Of a stretch of 64,000 bases of DNA, positions 34,453 to 44,780 are shown one piece after another. The notes under the pieces were generated by a model that did not search any database, was not told the origin of the DNA, and saw nothing but the letters and a program-made list of their open reading frames with translations. A program made the translations under genes and the position numbers. The DNA comes from Eupeodes corollae. Its lineage: Eukaryota; Arthropoda; Insecta; Diptera; Syrphidae. The stretch lies in contig NC_079147.1 of NCBI RefSeq assembly GCF_945859685.1, positions 56,078,946-56,142,945 on the forward strand, written 5' to 3'. Each line of letters starts with the position of its first letter. The first letter of the stretch is position 1.

Positions 34453-34771
34453 ATAAATAAATAAATAAATTGGGTGGCGCAACAGTCCGTTGTGAACCAG
34501 GGCCAAGTGACTTACAACTCTCAACCATTCCTGTGTGCGAGTACTGTTGTCAGGAATGGTAGGAACCTACAATTTTGGGCCGAATCCGAACGGCTAATTT
34601 GAGAAAGCACTTTTTCATGACAAGAATTACTCTTGAAGGATTTGTCAATTCCCCGCAAGAGGCAGTACCCGCGAAAATTATTTTATTTTGGTAAATTAAG
34701 GTGGCACAGGCAGGGATAGAACCCATGACCCCTTGCATGACAGGCCAACGCACTAACCATCATGCCACGGC
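34453..34771 (-). repeat. tRNA-derived SINE, full length
   Basis: On the minus strand the head reads GTGGCATGATGGTTAGTGCG, then ATGGGTTCTATCCCTGCC as a one-base-changed box B. The body is shared with the copies at 0.9 and 13.6 kb, and the 3' end is GGACTGTTGCGCCACCCAAT followed by (ATTT)4 at 34453-34470. Together with the 13.6 kb copy it defines the family: about 280-320 bp, tRNA head, ATTT tail. Confidence 0.85.
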
Positions 34772-34774
34772 GAA

Positions 34775-35535
34775 AAACATAAGAGATCTTAAAAAAAAAC
34801 TGTTTCGAAGGCTTCTAAAAAAGTTCTGGTAGAGTTTACATTAGCACAATAATGCTGTGCCCTTGAATAAGGCCAAATGAAATAAGACCAACTTTAAGCG
34901 TTATTGGACTTTATAAAAGTGAAATAAAGTCAATTTTCAGTAGGACAATTTCTGAAATTTGTCCTTATTTCACTTGGGTTTACTTCACGTCTCCGAAAAA
35001 TTTAATTTCTGGCTTCCTGGCAACTGAAATTCACCAAATCGATAAACAACACGTTTTAATTAAACTGGACAAAAACTAATTCAAGCAGACCCGAAGAAAA
35101 TAATACCAGCAACATGTTGACCTTCAGCAATTCATAACTGGATTATATAAAGAGCTGAGTCCCAGATGCCTCGAACAGAAAGCCAAGAAAGAAAAAGGTT
35201 AACAATGAATCTGGCGTTAGTGTCACTATAGCAGACATCAATTATTCTCAGAGCAGCGTATTACCACAGTCTCCCATTGTCGAAGCAATTTAGGATTCAA
35301 ATTTGGTTGGTTGGAAGTATTTTTGGTTTTGACTGTGGCCTTAAACCTGTTATTATTGGATCCGAGGATATGGTCGAATGAAAACTGCGCTAGGTTTTAT
35401 AATCTTTACTAGTTTATCCGACAAACGTTGTGTTGTCATATAAATAATTTCTAGGGAATATTTTGCTACAAATAAATAACTTATTGTAAGTGTGTAAGGA
35501 TGTGGCTATAAGTGGCCATAAGAGCAGTAAAGGTA
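34775..35535. other. No gene recognised
   Basis: Contains GAAATAAGACC and GTCCTTATTTCAC words in opposite orientation around 34.88 and 34.97 kb, perhaps a decayed small palindromic repeat, and otherwise nothing assignable. The last 100 bases may belong to the 3' end of the Helitron remnant. Confidence 0.35.
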
Positions 35536-35539
35536 CTTT

Positions 35540-36490
35540 AAACAGTGACAAAATATTAAAATAACACCAAACAGGTAGACATCGTTTGGCCTTGAGACTT
35601 ATTGATAGTCATTGTAAATGCCAATCTAATTGAAAGTCGTTTGAATTGAATTGGCACATCTGTGGGTATAATAGGGATTCGCGTTAATAATATATTTTTA
35701 CCTCGGAATTTGCCATTTAGAAATATAGCTTCGATAACATTTTTTATCAAGTTTTTGATTACTAATCGCGTGCCGTTGCACAACCGTGGTGGGTTCAAAT
35801 TACGAAGCAAAATGACCGGAGATCCAACCTTCAGTTGTAAATTATGCGGTGACATGCCTCGTAAATGGAATGAGTTCAAAAACTGAGTTCAATAGTTTAC
35901 AGCTTCGGTAGCTCCACATACTGTTTCAATAGATTTGTCTCACTGGTAACAGATGTTGCATCTTGAGAATTAATTCGTTGATATCCACATTTTTTGCTGC
36001 CAAAATTGCTATTGCTGTCAGCCACTTATGATTTGTATATTGTCAGTGTACATCGGGAAATATCTGGTTAATGAGAGCATCTTGTGAATCAATAATCGTG
36101 CAGAAATCAACCCTTAACTTTATGCATCCAGTTTTATCTGTAGTAACTTTTCCGTCGCCTATATCTTACAGTTGTTTTGAGAATATTTTAGCGCATGGAA
36201 CTTTGTTTAACACCTCAAGCGAATGTTTGTGTGCCATAATGCATTCACTGCGAGCATGATGTGGTCAAAAATGGTTCTATGTTCTTCATTCATTAGTGGG
36301 GCATTGCGAGCAACAATCGCTGTCATTTCTATAGTATTGTATTTGTAGTTCACCATTTAATTCAGTGTCTATTAAATAAGATGCGTTTCGATTTGTGGAA
36401 TGCATACCGAAACGACTGAGTGGTAAGTTGGCAATGATAATGCAAAGATCCTCAATAGTAATCAATGCTTCATTGTACATAGCGTCACTG
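35540..36490 (-). pseudogene. Helitron helicase (Pif1-like) C-terminal remnant
   Basis: On the minus strand, 36480-36286 reads MYNEALITIEDLCIIIANLP then SRFGMHSTNRNAS, the GMPxPNR region of Helitron helicases. After a decayed stretch containing AAKNVDVNELNSRCN-like words, 35879-35556 is open and reads SFHLRGMSPHNLQLKVGSPV, ILLRNLNPPRLCNGTRLVIK, IPTDVPIQFKR and LAFTMTINKSQGQTM. These are the conserved C-terminal Pif1/RecD-like blocks (LKVGxPVxLLRNxxxxxGLCNGTR and FAxTINKSQGQT). The Rep domain and the Walker A region are not visible, so only the last third of the protein survives. Helitrons replicate by a rolling-circle mechanism; this copy is dead. Confidence 0.9.
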
Positions 36491-36599
36491 AATACTTTCG
36501 TAAGATCGTTGCACCGTGTACGATGTTAATGCAATTAAACAATACCATTTAGAAATTTTAAAACTAATATATGTGCAAATTTTCATTGAAATTGGTTAA

Positions 36600-37330
36600 G
36601 CCCTTTCGGAGGAGTGCAACTAACACCGTGACAGAAGAATTTTATATATTAGATTTCGGCATTCTTGGGCTTCCTCGGAGAGCGATCCAACAGGAAATGC
36701 ACAGCTTTGAATTATTTCTTCTCCAAGGATCAAATCCTTATGTACGGTTGCTGGCATATTGTACCATGTATATTTCTCAACAAACAGTTCAGCAGTTTTC
36801 CACATGTAAGCTGCATTTTTTTGAAAATCTAATTTTTCATAATAGCAAACCGCCGAATTAGGGATTCACTAATTCCAGTGATTTCTGAAGTCATGGTTAG
36901 ATTTGCAAAAAATCTTCCGGAGGTGTTGCCGTCATTACTTGTCCCCGTTCCTATTTTTACAAGATCGACAAAGATGCCCATTTTTACACGAAAATCATAA
37001 ATTTTCTTCTTCTGAGCATCTCTAATATGGCTGATCTTATTGTTGGTTTTCCATGCTTTAAATGGCAAATTGTAGGCAACATGGAGAATACACTCCATAT
37101 ATTTTAACCCAGCGTGAGAGGAGACATTCCCATTTTCAAAGCTTCCCTGTTTACAGCTTTGGTTCTTATATTTGTCAGGTCATTCATTCCAGAAGTTGTA
37201 GCTCCACATATGAAACAGAAAGAAGCTGCAGGAGTTTTTGTTACAGTTTTTCCGTCCAGCATTGTGAATTTAAGTTTGTGTTTTATTGTAAACTGACGTT
37301 CGGCTATTTGAATTATCGTCTGAGTTAAAT
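36600..37330 (-). pseudogene. Transib (RAG1-like) transposase remnant
   Basis: On the minus strand from 37.3 kb: FTMLDGKTVTKTPAASFCFI with CFICGATTSGMND, then ECILHVAYNLPFKAWKTNNK (37098-), GTSNDGNTSGRFFANLTMTS then EITGISESLIRRF, and TAELFVEKYTWYNMPATVHK then GEEIIQSCAFPVGSLSEEAQ with ECRN (36805-36620). This order matches the second half of Transib transposases and of the vertebrate RAG1 core: a CxxCxAT zinc ligand pair, a GN.AR.F helix, and a final block in which a Glu in SEEAQ aligns with the third catalytic acid of RAG1 (SEGNESGN). The first two catalytic Asp regions are missing. Frame breaks occur near 37.1 kb and 36.82 kb. It lies directly beside the Helitron remnant in the same orientation. 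Confidence 0.75.
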
Positions 37331-37539
37331 TACTGATTAAAAATTAAAAAAAAATAAAGGACTATCTCTAATCCTTTTTTTTATTTTGTATTAACTCTAC
37401 CATAAAATTCAAAATATCATAAAACTATATTATTTTTCGTGTGTTGTTCGAAGAAAACTGAGTTCAAAGTTGAAAAATCTCTGCAATAAATAAGATAACG
37501 TCCTTTTTATCAGAATAAGGGTTTCCTTTCAATTCCTTT

Positions 37540-37875
37540 TTTGCCTCACAACAAGAGATGAGAGAGTTCAGATTCCCCCTCCACCTTGGAAACGAAAAAT
37601 GCTCTCAATCGACACTTCCTTAGCAAAGCTTAAAAAAAAACAATGCACCGGATCAACAATTTAAAGGTCTCATAGTCAGATGATCGCTGATAAAAAAGCA
37701 GATCATATTTTCTATATGGATGGTTCGTTTAAGGATCCAAACTCCTCTTATGCAATAGTGGAATTAGAATCAATTGAAAATTCAAAAATAATCTGCCAAT
37801 GCCTTCTTCCCAAGAACTTAATGCAAATTTTGAAATGCTTATCTTTTATAAGCATTTATAACTTTATGTTGTAAT
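37540..37875 (+). pseudogene. RNase H start of an R1/LOA-like retrotransposon
   Basis: Plus-strand words IPPPPWKR, SIDTSLAKLKK and then HIFYMDGSFKDPNSSYAIVE follow the order of the stretch before and at the first RNase H motif (IPPW..P, then YTDGS). The fragment stops after about 60 codons of the domain. It is not the same element as that at 32.3 kb. Confidence 0.6.
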
Positions 37876-37979
37876 TGTTAAGAATAAATAAATAAATAAG
37901 ATAAATAACTAAATACTTTCATAGTTGGTAAAATTGCAAACTATTTTCTTACTTCAAGGCAAGGAAATGTTAATATTTA

Positions 37980-38890
37980 ATTGCATAGCCTTTATTTTTT
38001 ATAAAGGCTGTATATCTTCTGGGCATTAAAGCTATAGGATTATTAATAAGCGTTTTTTGCAATGTCATTCCACTGCCTCTGAAATTCAGCGAAGAGTTCA
38101 CTTTCGTGCTTAAAATGTTGTTTCAAATTCTTCTCTTTACAATTTCCCACAGGTTCTCTATTGGGTCTGGGTCTGGGGATTGGACTGGCCATGGTTAAAC
38201 CTCAATCTTTTTTTCTGCAATCCACTTTGTCAACTTCGACTTGTGTTTGGGATCATTGTCGTGTTGGAACGTCCATTTCCCAATGGGCATAAGCATTGTG
38301 TTGGAAAGGATGTCTACATAGTCTTTTGACCCGATTCCTTGGCAAAAGAAGCAGTCTACGACCAAAATTGAACCACATCTATGTTTGATCGTCTTTTTAG
38401 TGTATTTTAAATTTAGCCTCTAAACTCTTGGCCTTCTCACATGTTGTTTTCTACCCGATTCGAGCATATTGAACTTTTATTCGTCAGAAAATAAGACCTT
38501 TTTCTCCACTCCAATTGAGATGAGTTTTCCGAAAAGCCAAACAAGCTTTCACATTTTTTTGTAAATAAATAGCTCTTTTGCTATTTGAAAGCAACGCAAT
38601 GCGACCTTCAGTATGCGGCGTCTGATAGTTGATGGGTCAATGAGTAACCTTAGTTCCATTTTTGCACTTTCCAGGATGATTCCGTGGGTTTTCTTCGGAA
38701 CAAATTTGTTATTTTTTAATCACCTTTTACTGTGGTACTTCGAGTCTTTCATTCTCTATAATAGGATAACACCTTCCCACTTTTGATGATTCTACAAAGT
38801 GTTGATTTTTTAATGGAATATTTCTTTGAAATTTCTTTTTGTGATGGGCTTTTTTCAAATTTCTGGATTTTATTTTTTATAATACATATT
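37980..38890 (-). pseudogene. Tc1-type transposase, decayed
   Basis: On the minus strand, N-terminal HTH words KEISKKYSIKKSTLCRIIKS (38.83 kb) are followed by STIRRRILKVALLSNSK, then KWTFQHDNDPKHKSKLTKWI (38.26 kb, second catalytic Asp) and QSPDPDPIENLWEIVKR (38.17 kb, catalytic Glu). The C-terminal end reads ALMPRRYTAFIKNKGYAIKY. A stop codon lies between the last two catalytic blocks and several frameshifts interrupt the middle, where the first catalytic Asp block is not legible. Inverted termini were not located. Confidence 0.8.
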
Positions 38891-38929
38891 TAAAAAAAAA
38901 ATAATTAAGTCTTAACATTTTTAGGATGT

Positions 38930-40735
38930 TACAGTTTAAATATTATTTAAAACATATTGTTTAAATGATTCTCTCGAAACATAAAGATTAAAATCAATCC
39001 TATTGCAAATTAAATTCACTTTTCTTGTGCAACGCGTAATGGATTCCTTCCTGCCATAATTTGTACGATGAAACTGCTCATAAAAATTAATCCGGTAGCG
39101 TGTAGTTTTAGAGGATGCATTTACACAGTTAACTAGTCTTCGTAGAGAAGCACAATTGATATGAAATGTTACAATGTCTCTTATAAACATTACTGAAAAA
39201 TAAGTCCTACGATCATAAAGAGATTGCGTACCAAATAATAAGCATCGCGTATAATAAGAAGGCCTTACAATCCTCAAGTTTAGCTTATGAAATGCGTACC
39301 CTGTAAAATGTTTCTGAACTTTTTCAATTCTGTCTATTGAATTATTGTAATAAGAGTTCCAAATAATGCCACAGTATTCAAGAACTGACCTTACTAGTGA
39401 ATTGTACAAAGATTTGAAGGTATATGAATCTGAGAATTCCTTGGTGTTTCTTTTTAACAAACCAAGCATTTGATTAGCTCTGTTTATGATATAATCATAG
39501 AAAGAAGGTAAGAAGGTACGTTTAGTATCTAAGATTACTCCTAGATATTTCTTTCTTGTTATACGCTCTAAACTTACATGGTTGATAGTATTATCAAACA
39601 CTATGGAATTAGAACTTCGGAAACACGACAAGACTTGACATTTAGAGGCATTTAACAGTAGGTGATTTAGCTTGCACCAATTATTGAGCCTTAACAGGTC
39701 TTCCAAAAAAAGATCACAGTCGGCTTGACAAGAAATCTCACGATAAAGTTTGAGATCATTCGCGAAAAGAAGCAGTTTGAATTAGGAAAAAAAATCAGGT
39801 ATATCATTTACAAATTACAAGAATAATAATGGACCCAAATGGCTTCCTTGTGGAACACCAGATGGGACCAAGATATATTTCGAGAGCGAGCTATCAACTT
39901 TTACTATTTGAATTATATCAGCTAAATATGATTCAAGCCACTTTAGTAGGGAAGAGTAAATACCTAGAGAAGTTAGTTTGTTTATTAAGATTTTATGGTT
40001 AACTCTGTCAAATGCCTTTGCAAAATCTGTAAAAATAACATCTGTTTGCAACCCTTTTTCCATGTTTGTAATAAAGTTTTTGCTTATTAAGGCTAAGTTT
40101 GTTGCGGTTGATACCCTGCTACAAACACATGATGAGAAACCGAAATATGGTTATGAAATAACACAGTTAACTTGTTGCAAACTAACTTTTCAAATACGTT
40201 TGGAATGCAAGAAATTTTACACAGGGGTCTGTAATTGGTTACATCCTGCTTCGACCCCGATTTGAAAATTGGCGATAAGAATGGAACCTTCCAGCAACCC
40301 AAGAATTGCCCTTTGGCTATTGAAAGATTAAAAATCCACGAAAGTGGTTGAGCAATTGCAATACCATATTTTTGTGTAACAAAATAGCAGGGATCCCATC
40401 AGGCCCTTCACTTTTATTAGCATCCAATTTAGATAAAACCTCTTCTACTTCAAAAGGACTAAAAACTAAAGAACCTATATTGACCAATCTACTCATATAA
40501 GGTAGTTTCTGGGTAGGGGGAGTTTCTAAAGAGTAAACCGATTGAAAATAGTCCGCAAATAGATTACAAATTGTAGGTATATCACTAGTAATTGAATTTT
40601 GATACCTCATACAACTAGGTAATCCGCTCGATTCACGCCTTGAGTTTATAAAATTCCAAAAACGATTGGCATTTAATTTGATGTCTTTTTTTGACATTTG
40701 GAAATTTAAATCTACGCCATTAATAAAAATGAAAC
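38930..40735 (-). pseudogene. CR1/Jockey-like retrotransposon, family C copy 2
   Basis: On the minus strand: 40697-40317 reads LNANRFWNFINSRRESSGLP, FADYFQSVYS and VLSKLDANKSEGPDGIPAIL; 40302-40093 reads SGSKQDVTNYRPLCKISCIP; 40063-39815 reads DVIFTDFAKAFDRVNHKILI and VPSGVPQGSHLGPLLFL; then the catalytic box LLFANDLKLY (39.76 kb) and a 256-codon open C-terminus, 39706-38936, with KKYLGVILDTKRTF and LVRSVLEYCGIIWNSYY. The catalytic box has Asn for the first Asp. Only about three frame breaks separate the blocks, so the copy is fairly young, but with F-A-N-D it should be catalytically dead unless this is a family trait. The endonuclease is missing. Confidence 0.85.
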
Positions 40736-40869
40736 TTCGTACTCCTTAACAATGCACTGAAACTGTCAACATTTTCTACAAAAATCTCGGAACAATAAAG
40801 CAAGAAAAGTTTAATTACCGTTTTATTTCTCGAAGAGGAAATCATATATGATCACCGAGATCTTGAAAT

Positions 40870-41104
40870 TTACCATCTTGAGGCTTTTAAATCTGTGGAC
40901 ACGTGAAAGATAAAATCCATGCCAATGCTTCGTAATCGACGTATGGTCTTTAAAATGGAATTCTCAAAGTTATCTAGGACATAAAATCGCAAATGTGCCA
41001 ATTGGTCATGAATAATTTCATGAAAAGCATATGGTTCTGGAACTGTAGCCATAGCAGCCATTAGGCTTTTATTGTTTTTCACTGTCAATGACACATCTTC
41101 TATT
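40870..41104 (-). CDS. Candidate terminal exon of an unknown host gene
   Basis: A minus-strand frame is open from a good splice acceptor (TTTATTTCATTTTAG ending at 41105) to a TAA stop at 40872-40870, giving IEDVSLTVKNNKSLMAAMAT, VPEPYAFHEIIHDQLAHLRF and YVLDNFENSILKTIRRLRSI. There is no in-frame ATG, as expected for an internal start of an exon. An AATAAA signal occurs 43-48 bases after the stop (40827-40822). The composition looks protein-like and is unlike the surrounding transposon frames, but I do not recognise the family and no upstream exon was identified. It could be a coincidental frame. Confidence 0.35.
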
Positions 41105-41109
41105 CTAAA

Positions 41110-43855
41110 ATGAAATAAACATCAATTGATTTTCCTGTAAAAACTCCACCCACTGCAAACATTGTTGTCCTAAGAAGAAACCCCAACAAAAATTTTACCA
41201 TTTGTTATCCCAGAACAATTCGGTTCTTCAACCCTTATTCCCTAACACCATCTGTGGGTTCCAACGATTTCCCAAATTACTATGAACTTGTGATTAAACA
41301 ACCATCAAGGAAACCACCTCGCACTTACATATAACTCATTTTTATCAAATCGAAAAATACCACACACATTTCTGTTGTCTTATGATTACCTTCTACCTAC
41401 GTTCTGAGAGATATTTCTCAACTCAGAAAATGATAAGAAAACCAAACAAAAATAAATATTATTCAACTAACCTTTAAATCGGATCCTCCTGAACGATGCT
41501 TTTTCTCATCCAGCGATGCTTGAAAATTCACTTCCGGGACATAGACGAGATGGATACTAGGTTTTTTCTGTCTTTATCTCTACCCCACCACAATATAAGT
41601 AATATCCAGGAAGCACACACAACACAAAATAGAAATAAACTTTCAATTTTCAGTGCTCATAAACTCTCAGCGTGTGGTTCTTCTTCTTCTTTTGGTTAGG
41701 TTCTTAGATGGCGGGCGCACTCAATGTACATCAATCAGAGAAGGGCAAAATGATGGGAAAAATGAAAACCGAACGAACGGAAGCACAGACAACGCACACA
41801 CGACACAACGACTACAAGGACGACGAAGAACACGAAATCGAACACATCTCCTCATATATCTATGTACATTGAGAATGAGAAAAAAGCCAAGGGGAACCCA
41901 GAAGCAGAATCCACCTTGCGAAACGATGCGAGACCGGCGTTTCTACGATTCTACGAGCAAGGGAACACACACAAAAAAGAAAAATAGAATAAAGAAGAGA
42001 AAAGTGGTGTACTGCCGTAGTACTGGTGGGAGTAGCGGCAATAGTGGGTGGTTTATGTCACTATAATGGATTATTTTTCACGCCCCGTGTGTTCAATGGG
42101 AGTCGAGTCGAGTTGAGTCGAACAACGAGGAACGAGGAACACCAGGAACAGACACAGACACCAAGCAGCAGCTAGATGATAGAAACTCATCGATACGATA
42201 GCGACACGTCGCGTTTGGACGTCCCGTCCTTCCGTTTGACCGTCTGTCCGTCCGTCGATGCGATGCGATGAACGTTTTTTTTTCACTTTTCCTCGCAGAA
42301 GAAAGGATGTCGTAATTTGTTAATTTACGGAATTTTCCAAGTTAATTGTATTAAAAAAAAAGGCACACAAACAGGCGAGAGGGATGTTATGGCGATGATG
42401 ATGGCGATGGTGATGTTACTGTTACTGTTGCTGTGTGCAGGTGCTACCGGCAATTATTACACTTTGAACTCACTCGGCTCTGCGGACAGGAGCACAGACA
42501 CTTGGTGATAATTTTGTTGGTTTTTCTTTTTTTCGTTTTTAGCTGCTGCCACCTAGGAGAAGCGAGACTACGAGAAGATCCAAAGAACGTCGATGTCGTC
42601 TTTGGATGGCACACGACGAAAAAGTTTCGGTTTTTTCTTTTAGAATTTCTGTGGATGCCACTTACAAGTTTGGGAAGGATTCACTAAAACTCTACGGAAA
42701 CCAAACCTACGCACAGGGTGTGGTGTCCGTCTCGGTGTGGTGTTGGTTTGTTTTCTTGGAGAACGTTTCGTTTTTCTGAATTCGTATTTTTAGGTTCACA
42801 GATTTGATATTAAATCAGACGCACGCAAGAAACCACAAAAATAATAAAGATCGATTGTGCTCGATGGGAATTGGAGGCACAAGAAGACGGAAAGAGTATA
42901 AAAAGATTGCACCCGTGTACACAAAAGATGAACGGCAATCTAATAATCTTGAATATCTGAAAGAAAATGTGAAAAACTTTTGAGAAAATTCTGTGTGGAC
43001 AAAACGGCGGAAAACTCCGGATGCGGATGGCCGATAAGATTTTTTCACACTTCACTCGATTTGGTTACAAATTCTTTTTGATAAATTCAATTTTTTCTTT
43101 TATTTCTTAACCGAGTCTGAGACTGATACTGAGACCGAGACCGAGAATGAGAATGAGAACTGGGAACTGAGAACCAGACCGAGGGTTTTCTTTTCATCAA
43201 TGCCGTCGTCGTGAGCTAGCGAAGCGGAGACCGAAATGAAATTTTTTATATTCCGATTGCGAGTTCAGCAGACTCCATGGATGAACTTTATTTTAAGGTT
43301 TATTCTTTTATTTTTCCTGCCTGGCCGGGGGGAATATTGTGCAGCTCTTTTACAACTTCAACTTCAACGTCGTCGCCTTCGTTTTCGTTTCGATTCGATT
43401 CGTCTTGTCAGTTGATGAGATGGGTTCTGCTTTTGGTTTTGCGAGATTGCTGAATTGGATATTTTTTCGGTGTGCAATACATGCGCGTTTGACGGCTAAT
43501 TTGCTGAATTGAGTGTATGGATATGGAATGGGATTGGGTGCGCGTGTGTGTGTGTTGGAGTGTTAGGTGGGCGGCTGTCAAAATTTTCAGCGGTGAAAAG
43601 TTACAGGGATGGTAAAATGAGCAGGGATGTCTAGGAGAGGAAAAATAAATCAATACATATCGTTATAAACATTTGCCACAATTTATGTATCATAAAAAAA
43701 TGATACATAATGAATATTACACAAGTTCAGATATTATTTGAGGGTGGCAGAAAGATTTTGATAAATGCGAAAATCGAGTAATATTTGTAATGTAATAAAA
43801 AATTAAATTTTATAACGATTCATATAACTAAATGAATAAACATAGTGAAGTAAAA
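41110..43855. other. GC-richer low-complexity region, possible promoter or 5' UTR
   Basis: From about 41.5 to 43.65 kb the sequence is less AT-rich and built from short repeated words: CGAGTCGAGTCGAGTTGAGT (42.1 kb), GATGATGATGGCGATGGTGA (42.4 kb), GAGACCGAGACCGAGAATGA (43.13 kb), CGTTTTCGTTTCGATTCGAT (43.38 kb) and GCGCGTGTGTGTGTG (43.54 kb). Open frames of 60-137 codons exist in both strands but are Arg/Thr/Ser-rich and mostly lack ATG starts, so I do not call them. Such composition is common around fly promoters and long 5' UTRs. If the exon at 40870-41104 is real, this region is upstream of it. Confidence 0.4.
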
Positions 43856-43864
43856 TGTTACTTA

Positions 43865-44659
43865 TGTGGTTTTCCATTGAACCAAAATATTGATGTGCCG
43901 TCGACGGGCCGGCAATATTTTTTTCTTAAACGTTTTCCAATGGGAAAAGTATTGATGTTTTTTCCCGACGAATTGATTCGTTTTGAATTCGTCTTTTGAG
44001 AAGAATCTACACAGATTTTCACACTCATTTGAACACATACTTCAAACTTGACAGTTTTGCCAACGTCAAATGAAATTATTGTTTGTGGAAAAAATAATTG
44101 AAGAGAATTCAGCTTCATTCTGTTTTAATTATTAATAATTATTTTCTGTGAAAACAATACAAAATTTGATCAATTTTTTGGCAATATTATTGTAGTGCTT
44201 TCAGGATTAGGTAATTGTAAAATTATATTGAATACTTGAGATGGTTGAAGCATAATTATTTCATTGTAAGGGCATGGACTACAGAATGCTGGATTCGCTC
44301 CTAGATTCGTCTTCGTCCGAGGACGAAGATATCCTGATAATTTTCAATTGGACGATTCGACGATTGTTCAAGCTAATGCATTTTTATCCAGGAATGAAAG
44401 AAATTCCATTAAAAATTTTGAAAACGTTGTAGAAAGATATACGGACACCAGACCGGTAGCAGCTAATGAAATTTAATTCAAAACAATAGACGAGAGGCGG
44501 GACTATTACTGTAAATATTTTAGTATGCTTCTGACAGCTGCTTCACTAATACACTTACAAAAAGATATTGCTACGTTTTTTCTTTCCATTGGAACCAAAA
44601 AATATTGATTTTTAGTAGCGACGGGCCGTCTATTTCATGTGGTTCAATGGAAATCGACA
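43865..44659 (+). mobile_element. PIF/Harbinger-like element, array copy 1
   Basis: Flanked by TTA on both sides (43862-43864 and 44660-44662). The left end TGTGGTTTTCCATTGAACCA is matched by the inverted right end TGTCGATTTCCATTGAACCA, 18 of 20 bases. A second inverted pair around CGTCGACGGGCC and CGACGGGCCGTC lies inside the termini. The plus-strand frame starting MLDSLLDSSSSEDEDIL is shifted after INFNW-like codons by a deletion at GGACGATTCGACG, so it is broken here, unlike in copies 2 and 3. Confidence 0.75.
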
Positions 44660-44780
44660 TTACTGATCAAATGTCTGCTAAATAACGTTTAAGACACACA
44701 ACTTTTTTACATATGGAATAAATTGGTCACAATTAATGGATTAGTATTATTTTTTTGAAGTCCTTTGTAATAATTATAGG

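Noticed and set aside
41653..42066. 137-codon plus-strand open frame
   Set aside because: It begins on GTG, is Arg/Thr-rich and low-complexity, and overlaps a simple-repeat region; no motif, so composition alone explains it.
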